Shown here: one piece after another, positions 7,481 through 12,960 of the stretch | Position numbering within the stretch: position 1 is the stretch's first letter | Layout of the letters: every line of letters begins with the position of its first letter | Source of the DNA: Thermoplasmata archaeon | GTDB lineage: Archaea; Thermoplasmatota; Thermoplasmata; Lutacidiplasmatales; UBA184 | DNA: 16,866 nucleotides | Reading direction: 5' to 3' | Assembly: GCA_030040625.1 (NCBI GenBank) | Contig: JASHTI010000002.1 | Coordinates: forward strand, 1-16,866 | Notes under the pieces: generated by a model | Seen by the model: the letters and a program-made list of their open reading frames with translations, nothing else | What the model was told of the DNA's origin: nothing | Database searches by the model: none | Translations under genes and position numbers: made by a program

Positions 7481-7950
7481 GGCGCGGACCCCGCGGCCGA
7501 CTCGATCGCGCGCACGATCGCCAGGTAGCCGGTGCAGCGGCAGAGGTTGCCGGAGATCGCCTGCTCGATCTCGGAGCGGCTCGGATGCGGGTGCTCGCGG
7601 AGCAGCGCCGTCGCCGTCATCACGAACCCCGGCGTGCAGAAGCCGCACTGAGTGGCGCCCAGTTCCACGAAGGCCCGCTGGACCGCCGAGAGCCCCTGGG
7701 CCGGGCTGACCCCCTCGATCGTGGTGACCGACCGGGCCTCCACGAGGCGCGCGAGGGTCAGGCAGCTGAGCGTCGGCCGCCCGTCGATCAGCACGGTGCA
7801 GCAACCGCACGTGCCGAGGTCGCAGCCGCGCTTGGTGCCGGTGAGCCGGAGCTCTTCGCGCAGCAGGTCGAGGAGGATCCGCTCGGGAGGACAGGCCGCC
7901 TGTACCGGCCGGTCGTTGAGCGTGAAGCTAACGCGGTCGTCCGACCCCAT
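7477..7950 (-). CDS. hcrC: 4-hydroxybenzoyl-CoA reductase-type [2Fe-2S] small subunit
   Basis: A 157-residue electron-transfer subunit with two [2Fe-2S] clusters. The plant-ferredoxin-type cluster ligands are Cys43, Cys48, Cys51 and Cys63 (RGCDLGTCGCC...LSC). The second, helical-bundle cluster uses Cys102, Cys105, Cys137 and Cys139 (CGFCTPGF and CRCTGY). Both sets are complete. The ATG at 7950 is chosen because the family usually starts a few residues before the first strand (VSFTLNDRP); the frame continues upstream to 8028 but that part is non-homologous in composition. The chosen start overlaps the end of xdhC by 23 bases. The stop overlaps the hcrA start, indicating co-translation of the complex. 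Confidence 0.93.
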   Translation of the reverse strand: MGSDDRVSFTLNDRPVQAACPPERILLDLLREELRLTGTKRGCDLGTCGCCTVLIDGRPTLSCLTLARLVEARSVTTIEGVSPAQGLSAVQRAFVELGATQCGFCTPGFVMTATALLREHPHPSRSEIEQAISGNLCRCTGYLAIVRAIESAAGSAP

Positions 7951-8773
7951 CGCTCTCCGCTCGGGCCTCGCCCCGGCGACCGCCCGGAGCACGTAACGCC
8001 GGCGGGTGCAGGTCCCGGACGATCTCACCGGCGATGCTGATCGCGATCTCGGCCGGGCTCTCCGCGCCGATCGGGAGGCCGACCGGGGAGCGCACGCGGG
8101 CGAGGGCCTCGGCCGGGATCCCCCGCGCCCGCAGGGCGGCGAAGATGTGCGCCCGCTTCGGAGCGCTCGCGATCAGGCCGATCGTGTTCGGGAACCGCCG
8201 GATCGCCTCGAAGAGGACCTCGGTGTCCTTCCGCGCGTCGTAGCCGAGGATCAGCAGGTGGGTGAACGACTCCGGCGCGATCCGGTCGAACAGCTCCGTG
8301 GGGCTGACCACGACGCGCCGCTCGGCGTGCGGGAACCGCTCCTCCGCCACGTACTCCGGCCGGTCGTCGGCGACGGAGTGGTCGAACTCGAGGCCCGGGA
8401 GCAGGCGGGCGACCGCCTCGCTGACGTGGCCCCCGCCCCACAGCAGGACGTTCGGCCGGGGCGGGACGTACTCGATCGCGATGTCGACGGAACCGCCGCA
8501 GAGGCTCGGCAGCCCCCCGTCCTTCCAGGCCGCCAGGTCGAAGTGCACGAGGTCGCCCCGGTGGCGGGCGATCGCCTCGGCCGCGAGGCGCTTGACCTCC
8601 TCCTCGAGCGCGGCGCCGCCGACGGTCCCGAGCGTGGTGCCGTCCTCCCGGACGACCATCGTCGCGCCGAGCTTGCCGGGGACCGAGCCGACCGCCCGGA
8701 CCACGCTGGCCCGGACGAACGGGCGGTGCTGCGCGAGGAGGCGCAGGACCTCGGACTCGGTGCGCCGGTCCAT
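7928..8773 (-). CDS. xdhC: XdhC/CoxI-family molybdenum cofactor sulfuration and insertion chaperone
   Basis: XdhC proteins bind the molybdopterin cofactor, assist its sulfuration and deliver it to xanthine-oxidase-family apoenzymes. The 281-residue product has the N-terminal XdhC/CoxI domain (VRASVVRAVGSVPGKLGATM, residues 20-39; GTVGGAALEEEV, 49-60; LCGGSVDIAIEYV with Cys92) and the C-terminal Rossmann domain (NVLLWGGGHVSEAVA, 108-122; LILGYDARKD; SPVGLPIGAESPAEIAISI, 229-247). Both domains are present in order, as in full-length XdhC. The ATG directly abuts the mocA stop and the end overlaps hcrC by 23 bases. Its presence implies that the large subunit carries a sulfido-molybdenum ligand. 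The last roughly 20 residues are Arg/Gly-rich and not conserved. Confidence 0.9.
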   Translation of the reverse strand: MDRRTESEVLRLLAQHRPFVRASVVRAVGSVPGKLGATMVVREDGTTLGTVGGAALEEEVKRLAAEAIARHRGDLVHFDLAAWKDGGLPSLCGGSVDIAIEYVPPRPNVLLWGGGHVSEAVARLLPGLEFDHSVADDRPEYVAEERFPHAERRVVVSPTELFDRIAPESFTHLLILGYDARKDTEVLFEAIRRFPNTIGLIASAPKRAHIFAALRARGIPAEALARVRSPVGLPIGAESPAEIAISIAGEIVRDLHPPALRAPGGRRGEARAESDGVGRPR

Positions 8774-9388
8774 CTACACGACCTCCGCGTCGTCCCACTG
8801 CCGGGCGGCGGCCTGGTACTCCTCGGGGGTGTCGACGTTCGCGACGACCCCCGGGTCGTCCACCGGGAGGCGGCGGACCTGGGGCCCGAACTCGGGCAGG
8901 AGCGAGCGGATCGGCGCATCCGGCCGAAGGTCGAAGATGTCGTTGCGGACCGGCGGACGCCAGAGGACCGGATGGCCCCCGCGGCCCTGGTACGTCGGGA
9001 TGAACCAGACGCCGATCAGGTCGGTCTCGCGCGCCGCCAGGAGCGCGTCGACCGTGCGTCCGGCGACGAACGGGTGGTCGACCGGCCACAGCAGGACGTC
9101 CCGCTCCGGCGGCACCGCCGCCAGGCCCGCCTGGACGGAGGCGGTGCGTCCCTCGGACCAGTTCTCGACGTCGACGGTGTCGACGGACAGTCCACGAAGC
9201 TCGTGCGCGATCAGGTGGTGGTGGGCGCCGACCACGACGGTCACCGGATCGAAGCCGTCGGCGAGGCAGATCTCCGCGATGCGGCGGACGCCGCTCCGTC
9301 CGTCGACCGGGAGCAGGGCCTTCGGCTGGCCGCCGAAGCGCGTCGAGGCGCCGGCGCTGAGGATGAGGGCCGCGGTCGCGCTCGCCAA
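8774..9388 (-). CDS. mocA: MocA/MobA-like molybdenum cofactor nucleotidyltransferase
   Basis: A 204-residue enzyme expected to join CTP to molybdopterin, giving the cytosine dinucleotide form used by this enzyme class. It shows the nucleotidyltransferase signature LILSAGASTRFGGQPKALLP (residues 8-27), the VVVGAHH strand, the WPVDHP metal-binding turn with Asp104 and the GGHPVL motif (137-142). The CTP preference is inferred from the operon partners, because MocA accompanies sulfurated molybdenum hydroxylases while MobA uses GTP. The TTG at 9388 begins four residues before the first strand and is the only plausible start. It is the first gene of the six-gene operon; xdhC follows without a gap. 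Confidence 0.88.
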   Translation of the reverse strand: MASATAALILSAGASTRFGGQPKALLPVDGRSGVRRIAEICLADGFDPVTVVVGAHHHLIAHELRGLSVDTVDVENWSEGRTASVQAGLAAVPPERDVLLWPVDHPFVAGRTVDALLAARETDLIGVWFIPTYQGRGGHPVLWRPPVRNDIFDLRPDAPIRSLLPEFGPQVRRLPVDDPGVVANVDTPEEYQAAARQWDDAEVV

Positions 9389-9425
9389 GGGTCGGTCGCT
9401 CCCTAACCGGAGACGACGCCGAGGC

Positions 9426-9431
9426 TGTTAA
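9426..9431 (-). promoter_or_regulatory. Possible weak TATA element for the mocA-hcr operon
   Basis: On the minus strand TTAACA lies about 40 bases upstream of the mocA TTG, the only AT-rich run in the divergent gap. It sits within GGCT-N4-AGCC, a short inverted repeat. Initiation about 26 bases downstream would leave a leader of about 12 bases that includes GGGAGCG. The match to the archaeal box is poor. Confidence 0.3.
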
Positions 9432-9498
9432 GCCCTGCACCGGCCGCCGCCGGGGGACGGCCTCCGCCCGCCGAAGCGCCCGCGGGGCGCTCCGCGCG

Positions 9499-9507
9499 TT
9501 TAAATAA
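9499..9507 (+). promoter_or_regulatory. TATA box of the rps19e operon
   Basis: TTTAAATAA is centred 30 bases upstream of the ATG at 9533, so transcription should start at or a few bases before the start codon and the mRNA should be leaderless. The SD-like AAGGAGG at 9506-9512 overlaps the box and would lie upstream of the transcript. Confidence 0.75.
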
Positions 9508-9532
9508 GGAGGCCGAGTGGCCGCGCCGCTCC

Positions 9533-9988
9533 ATGACCCATCCGCAGGACGTGCCGGCGTCGGCCCTGCTGCCCCGCCTGGCCGCGGAACTGAAGAGCCG
9601 CTCGGCCGTCGCGCCGCCGGGCTGGGCCGCCTTCGCGAAGACGGGGGTTCACAAGCAGCGCGCGCCGGTCGACGCCGAGTGGTGGTACCTCCGGAGCGCC
9701 TCGGTGCTGCGCAAGGTCTACCTCAAGCGGGCGATCGGCGTCACGCGTCTGAGCTCCGAGTACGGCGGCAAGCGCGACCGGGGCAGCGCCCCGTACCACG
9801 CGCGCCTCGGCTCCCGCGCGATCCTGCGCGAGATCGTGCAACAGCTCGAGAAGGCCGGTCTCCTCCAGCCGTACAAGGGGCGCGGCCGCCGGGTGACGGC
9901 GAACGGCCAGAAGCTCCTGGACGCCGTCAGCCGCGACATCCTGAAGTCGCTGGTGGCGAGCCGCCCCGAACTCGCCAAGTACCTTTGA
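9533..9988 (+). CDS. rps19e: Small ribosomal subunit protein eS19
   Basis: eS19 is an archaeal/eukaryotic protein of the 30S head needed for small-subunit maturation. The 151-residue product shows the family landmarks: PPGWAAFAKTGVHKQRAP, the strongly conserved WWYLRSASVLRKVYL (residues 50-64), IGVTRLSSEYGGKRDRG, and REIVQQLEKAGLL followed by GRRVTANGQKLLD (winged-helix part). The length is normal. The ATG is placed so that the TATA box at 9499-9507 gives a leaderless mRNA. It heads an operon with pdcd5, rpl39e, rpl31e and eif6, an order conserved in many euryarchaea. Confidence 0.96.
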   Translation: MTHPQDVPASALLPRLAAELKSRSAVAPPGWAAFAKTGVHKQRAPVDAEWWYLRSASVLRKVYLKRAIGVTRLSSEYGGKRDRGSAPYHARLGSRAILREIVQQLEKAGLLQPYKGRGRRVTANGQKLLDAVSRDILKSLVASRPELAKYL

Positions 9989-10017
9989 GGGCCCTGACGG
10001 TCGGGAGCGCCGGGCCG

Positions 10018-10377
10018 ATGGCACAATCCGACGATTCCGAGCTCGCCGAGCTGCGCCGCCGCCGCATGCAGCAGCTGCAGGAGATGCAGGCGAGCGAGGC
10101 GGTGAACGCGCAGGCGTTCGCGGCCCAGGAGGCCGAGATGCGACGCCGAGACGCGGAGCGGACGGAGGTGCTCCGCCGCATCCTCACCCCGGAGGCGCGC
10201 GAGCGCCTCGGACGGATCCGGCTCGCCAAGCCGGATGTCGCCGCCGGCGTCGAGCAGCAGCTGATCGCGCTCGCCGCCAGCGGGCGATTGCCGCGGGCCG
10301 TCGACGACGCTACCCTCCGCTCGCTGCTCGAGCGCATCGCGCCGGACCGCCGGGAGATCCGCATCACGCGTCGTTAG
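10018..10377 (+). CDS. PDCD5/TFAR19-family DNA-binding protein
   Basis: A 119-residue archaeal homologue of human PDCD5. It opens with an acidic/serine N-terminus and a long charged helix (ELAELRRRRMQQLQEMQ), followed by the family core: LRRILTPEARERLGRIRLAKPDVAAGVEQQLIALA (residues about 56-90) and the end LLERIAPDRREIRITRR. The family binds nucleic acid weakly; its archaeal role is not settled, though its fixed place in this ribosomal operon suggests a link to translation. The ATG at 10018 follows the eS19 stop by 29 bases. The same frame stays open far upstream, but that part is the shadow of eS19. Confidence 0.93.
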   Translation: MAQSDDSELAELRRRRMQQLQEMQASEAVNAQAFAAQEAEMRRRDAERTEVLRRILTPEARERLGRIRLAKPDVAAGVEQQLIALAASGRLPRAVDDATLRSLLERIAPDRREIRITRR

Positions 10378-10382
10378 GGGAG
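10377..10382 (+). promoter_or_regulatory. Ribosome binding site of rpl39e
   Basis: GGGGAG begins at the last base of the pdcd5 stop codon and lies 9 bases before the ATG at 10392. It supports the start of this very small gene. Confidence 0.6.
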
Positions 10383-10391
10383 AAGATCACG

Positions 10392-10550
10392 ATGGCGAAC
10401 CGTCGCAAGAGCCACGCCCGCAAGCTCCGTCTGTTCCGCGCTGTCAAGCGGAACCGCCGGGTCCCGGCCTGGGTGATCCAGCGGACGAACCGGGCCGTCA
10501 CCCGCCACCCGAAGCGCCGTACCTGGAAGCGCGGGCACCTGCACAAGTAG
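10392..10550 (+). CDS. rpl39e: Large ribosomal subunit protein eL39
   Basis: A 52-residue, extremely basic protein, too short for most ORF filters. It matches eL39, the small tail-like protein lining the ribosomal exit tunnel: MANRRKSHARKLRLFRAVK, then NRRVPAWVIQRTNR and the hallmark RHPKRRTWKRGHLHK end, where family members read RxWRR(T/S)xLK. The ATG at 10392 has GGGGAG 9 bases upstream. It sits 14 bases after pdcd5 and 12 bases before rpl31e, the usual archaeal order. The stop TAG overlaps the SD of rpl31e. Confidence 0.95.
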   Translation: MANRRKSHARKLRLFRAVKRNRRVPAWVIQRTNRAVTRHPKRRTWKRGHLHK

Positions 10551-10554
10551 GAGG
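10549..10554 (+). promoter_or_regulatory. Ribosome binding site of rpl31e
   Basis: AGGAGG overlaps the rpl39e stop and lies 8 bases before the rpl31e ATG. This strong internal SD contrasts with the leaderless first gene of the operon. Confidence 0.75.
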
Positions 10555-10562
10555 ATCGAACG

Positions 10563-10859
10563 ATGCCCCCGAAACCCCCACCGCGCAAGCGCGAGGAGAT
10601 CGAGCGTGAGTACGTCATCCCGCTCCGGGCCAGCCAGCACCAGCCGTCCCGCCGCCGCCGGGCCGGCCATGCCCTCGAGACCGTCCGGCGGTTCGTCGTG
10701 CGGCACATGCACGGCGCTCCGAAGGACGTCTGGATCGACCCGCGCCTGAACGAACACCTCTGGGAGCGCGGCATCCAGCACATCCCCTCCCAGGTCCGGG
10801 TCAAGGCGATCCGCTTCGAGGATGGCCTGATCGAGGTCGACCTCCTCGACAAGGAGTAG
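10563..10859 (+). CDS. rpl31e: Large ribosomal subunit protein eL31
   Basis: eL31 lies near the exit tunnel rim of the archaeal 50S subunit. The 98-residue product shows EREYVIPLR near the start, then RRRRAGHALETVRRFVVRHM, the APKDVWIDPRLNEHLWERG signature (residues 52-70) and the strands QVRVKAIRFEDGLIEVDLL. The basic, proline-rich first ten residues are slightly longer than in many homologues. The ATG at 10563 has AGGAGG 8 bases upstream. eif6 follows 21 bases after the stop. Confidence 0.96.
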   Translation: MPPKPPPRKREEIEREYVIPLRASQHQPSRRRRAGHALETVRRFVVRHMHGAPKDVWIDPRLNEHLWERGIQHIPSQVRVKAIRFEDGLIEVDLLDKE

Positions 10860-10880
10860 GGGCGCGGAGGCCCCGCTCGC

Positions 10881-11546
10881 GTGCCGGTCGGGCGCACGCT
10901 CGTCGCCGGGAGCCCCTACCTCGGGGTCTTCGTCCGCGCCGACGAGCGCTGCGCGCTCGCCCCGCCGTCCCTCACGGGCCCGGTGGAGCGGGAGCTGGCC
11001 CGCATCCTGCGCGTCGAGGTCGTCCGGACCACCGTCGCCGACAGCGAGGTCGTCGGCGCCCTCGTCGCGACGAACTCGCACGGCGTCCTCGTCGGCGAAG
11101 GCGTCGACGGGGCCGAGCGCCGGGCCCTCGAGCGGGTCGGGCCGCTCACCGTCGTCCGGCACCGCCAGAACGCCGTCGGCAACAACATCCTGGTCAACGA
11201 CACCGGCGCGCTCGTCCACCCCGACTACTCCAACGAGGCGGTCGAGGCGATCGCGCGGGCGCTCAAGGTCCACGTCGAGCGGGGCACGCTCGCCGGTCTG
11301 GCGACCGTCGGCATGGCCGGCGTGGCGACGAACTCCGGCGCGGTCGTCCATCCGAAGGCGACGGATCGGGAGCTCGAGCGCGCGGAGGCCGTGCTCGGCG
11401 TCGAGGTGCACCGGTCCACGGCGAACTTCGGCGTGCCGGTCGTGGGCGCCTGCGTCGTCGCCAACTCCCACGGCTTCCTCGCCGGTCGCCCGACGACGCC
11501 GGTGGAGATCGTCCACCTGCAGGACGGGCTGAAGGTCCTCGACTGA
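10881..11546 (+). CDS. eif6: Translation initiation factor aIF6
   Basis: aIF6 binds the 50S subunit and prevents premature joining with 30S. The 221-residue protein has the five-fold pseudo-symmetric alpha/beta pattern of the family, seen as repeated segments such as VVGALVATNSHGVLVG, QNAVGNNILVNDTGALVHP, GMAGVATNSGAVVHPKA and VVGACVVANSHGFLAG. The final GLKVLD is also typical. The GTG start at 10881 has GGAGG (10866-10870) 10 bases upstream. In many euryarchaea eL20/LX, prefoldin and ftsY follow this gene; here the operon ends and eS17 faces it with only 14 bases between the stops. Confidence 0.96.
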   Translation: MPVGRTLVAGSPYLGVFVRADERCALAPPSLTGPVERELARILRVEVVRTTVADSEVVGALVATNSHGVLVGEGVDGAERRALERVGPLTVVRHRQNAVGNNILVNDTGALVHPDYSNEAVEAIARALKVHVERGTLAGLATVGMAGVATNSGAVVHPKATDRELERAEAVLGVEVHRSTANFGVPVVGACVVANSHGFLAGRPTTPVEIVHLQDGLKVLD

Positions 11547-11560
11547 GCGGGGTCGGTGGG

Positions 11561-11785
11561 CTAGGTCCCGCGCTTGCGCTTCATGTAGCGCGTCGCGTAG
11601 CCGGCGATACGGTTCGCCAGCTTCTTGTGCACGACGGTGAGCTTACCGTCGACGTTCACGCCAAGGTCCGTCAGTTCGAGGACCTTGCGCTTGTTCTGGG
11701 CGAAGTCGCCGCCGAACGACTCGGGGTGGTGGCGGATCAGTTCCACCGCGACCCGCTTGATGTACGTTTGGCGGATGTTGCCCAT
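11561..11785 (-). CDS. rps17e: Small ribosomal subunit protein eS17
   Basis: eS17 is an archaeal/eukaryotic 30S protein. The 74-residue product begins MGNIRQTYIKRVAVELIRHHP and continues FAQNKRKVLEL, the family signature, then NRIAGYATRYMKRKRG at the end. The frame is open upstream to 11923, but homology begins at the ATG at 11785. The TATA element at 11809-11816 is spaced for a leaderless transcript from that ATG. It is a single-gene unit convergent with eif6. The upstream region is less GC-rich than the rest of the window. Confidence 0.95.
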   Translation of the reverse strand: MGNIRQTYIKRVAVELIRHHPESFGGDFAQNKRKVLELTDLGVNVDGKLTVVHKKLANRIAGYATRYMKRKRGT

Positions 11786-11808
11786 CGGTGCGCGGCCGAC
11801 GTACGGGC

Positions 11809-11816
11809 CATAATAA
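11809..11816 (-). promoter_or_regulatory. TATA box of rps17e
   Basis: On the minus strand TTATTATG (plus-strand cataataa) is centred 28-29 bases before the ATG at 11785. Transcription would start at or within 2-3 bases of the start codon, a leaderless arrangement like that of rps19e. Confidence 0.6.
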
Positions 11817-11870
11817 GAGTTCGTGTGGCGCCCGAGTGATGCGAACCTTCCGACGGGTAGGCGCCGGAGG

Positions 11871-12722
11871 CTATGCCAACGCCCGCAGACCCAACTGAAT
11901 CTGAACGACGGGTGTCGCACCACCGCGGCCGGGAGGGCGAATCCGCCCAGCGTTCAGCTGGACATGGAACACTGTACTGCAGTTCGGGCAAGTGACGATG
12001 TAACGGGTGAGTCGGAGCCGCCGACCGCAGCTAGTGCAGGACCGGCTCGCGACCTCGGAGTTCGAGGTCAGGAGGCGTTCGATGAACTTTGGATCATGCA
12101 CGTCGTCCGGAGCGGAGACCTGCTGTCGAATCCAGCGCGCAACGTCCGGGACATCGAAGGCACCCGCGGCCACCTGGACGGCAAAGTGCACGTCGTCGAG
12201 CGTGTCCCGAGACCCGAGATAGTAGCCGTTCGCGCCGAGGAAGATGAAGGCCGAGGACAGCCCCGTCCTCTTCTGCCCGTCAGTGAAGGGGTGGTACACG
12301 AGAACTGAGTGCATGAGGTAGGTCGCCTTGTCGAATATCGTGGGGAACGGGTCCGTGCCCATGACCCTCGACTCTCGCATGCGATCAAGGACGCCGCGGA
12401 CGCCTCCGGGATCCCGGACCCCGGGCTCCCCTCCGAATGTGGCGATCATCTCATCGTGGATCCGCAGCACCTCCGGCTCGTCGAGCCAGTTCTCGATCGG
12501 CCGGCCGTTGCTCGGTTCGGGTAGGCGCATGGGAGGGGCCGGGAACGTGTAGGGCCGAGCCGCGAGTTCCTCGAATCGTACCTCCTTGCCCAACATCTCA
12601 AGGACGGGGCTCCACGACATCTTGGCCAGCTCGATCATCCGCTCCAGCCTTCGCGGGCGACCCGGCCCAGCAAAGTGCGGCACGTACGCCGCGGCACCGG
12701 TTCGCCCGCGGGATCGCGGCAT
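11871..12722 (-). CDS. Doc/Fic-fold protein with C-terminal zinc ribbon
   Basis: A 283-residue protein. The Fic/Doc core runs from about residue 85 (VLRIHDEMI), through GVRDPGGVRGVLDRMRES and FDKATYLMHSVLVYHPF, to the active-site loop HPFTDGQKR (His144, Asp148, Arg152), then TGLSSAFIFLGANGYYL. The Lys before Arg is Doc-like, where Doc phosphorylates targets and Fic AMPylates. The usual Asn of DGN(K/G)R is Gln here. Residues 229-248 form a CX2C-X12-CX2C zinc ribbon, an unusual addition. The ATG at 12722 has GGAGGTG just upstream; an in-frame ATG at 12758 would add 12 residues. No antitoxin gene lies next to it. Base composition is visibly less GC-rich than in neighbours, suggesting acquisition by transfer. 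It is divergent from the VWA operon. Confidence 0.85.
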   Translation of the reverse strand: MPRSRGRTGAAAYVPHFAGPGRPRRLERMIELAKMSWSPVLEMLGKEVRFEELAARPYTFPAPPMRLPEPSNGRPIENWLDEPEVLRIHDEMIATFGGEPGVRDPGGVRGVLDRMRESRVMGTDPFPTIFDKATYLMHSVLVYHPFTDGQKRTGLSSAFIFLGANGYYLGSRDTLDDVHFAVQVAAGAFDVPDVARWIRQQVSAPDDVHDPKFIERLLTSNSEVASRSCTSCGRRLRLTRYIVTCPNCSTVFHVQLNAGRIRPPGRGGATPVVQIQLGLRALA

Positions 12723-12724
12723 GG

Positions 12725-12731
12725 CACCTCC
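12725..12731 (-). promoter_or_regulatory. Ribosome binding site of the Doc/Fic gene
   Basis: On the minus strand GGAGGTG lies 2 bases before the ATG at 12722. The SD match is strong but the spacing is short. It favours this ATG over the one at 12758. Confidence 0.5.
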
Positions 12732-12851
12732 CCGTGCATCGCGGGGGGTATGAGACATGAACGCCCCGAGCGGAGAGCATCGCGCGGTCGCGTACGGCGG
12801 CGACCGACGGGGCAGGGGCAAGCCCCCCGGGGCTCGGGACCAACCGATTCC

Positions 12852-12867
12852 CGACGGGAACCCGTCG
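12852..12867. promoter_or_regulatory. 16-bp inverted repeat upstream of the VWA operon
   Basis: CGACGGG-AA-CCCGTCG is a perfect 7-bp inverted repeat with a 2-base centre. It lies 16 bases upstream of the TATA-like element, where a regulator could act on the VWA operon. The loop is too small for an RNA hairpin. GC-rich DNA yields such repeats by chance, so confidence is limited. Confidence 0.3.
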
Positions 12868-12883
12868 CGAGACTGACGGAAGC

Positions 12884-12892
12884 CACAAATAC
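12884..12892 (+). promoter_or_regulatory. Candidate TATA box of the VWA-GTPase operon
   Basis: CACAAATAC is the only AT-rich run in the divergent gap on the plus strand. Initiation near 12912-12918 would leave a leader of about 45 bases before the GTG at 12961. The match to the archaeal consensus is moderate. Confidence 0.4.
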
Positions 12893-12960
12893 CTAGGTCC
12901 CGGTCTAACGCATCGTGTTCCGCGCCAGGGCCGCGCCGGCGGTGCCGCGGAGCTAGGCGC

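Larger units (their letters stand above)
12723..12960. other. Divergent intergenic region between the Doc/Fic gene and the VWA operon
   Basis: A gap of about 240 bases, the longest in the window. I see no tRNA or convincing ORF. It holds GC-rich inverted repeats, the 16-bp palindrome at 12852-12867 and a TATA-like element at 12884-12892. An isolated 13-codon reading frame (12915-12956) ends just before the VWA gene. Confidence 0.6.

Noticed and set aside
8025..9440. A 471-residue minus-strand frame over xdhC and mocA
   Set aside because: Both conserved genes lie in other frames with intact motifs; this one is a shadow.
9517..10377. A single 286-residue protein starting at GTG 9517 behind AAGGAGG and running into the PDCD5 frame
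   Set aside because: Only the last 119 residues are protein-like; the rest is the shadow of eS19. The TATA box places the transcript start downstream of that SD and GTG.
12815..12826. GGGGC-AA-GCCCC hairpin as terminator or structured RNA
   Set aside because: The stem is 5 bp with a 2-base loop and no T-run; such repeats are expected by chance in DNA this GC-rich.
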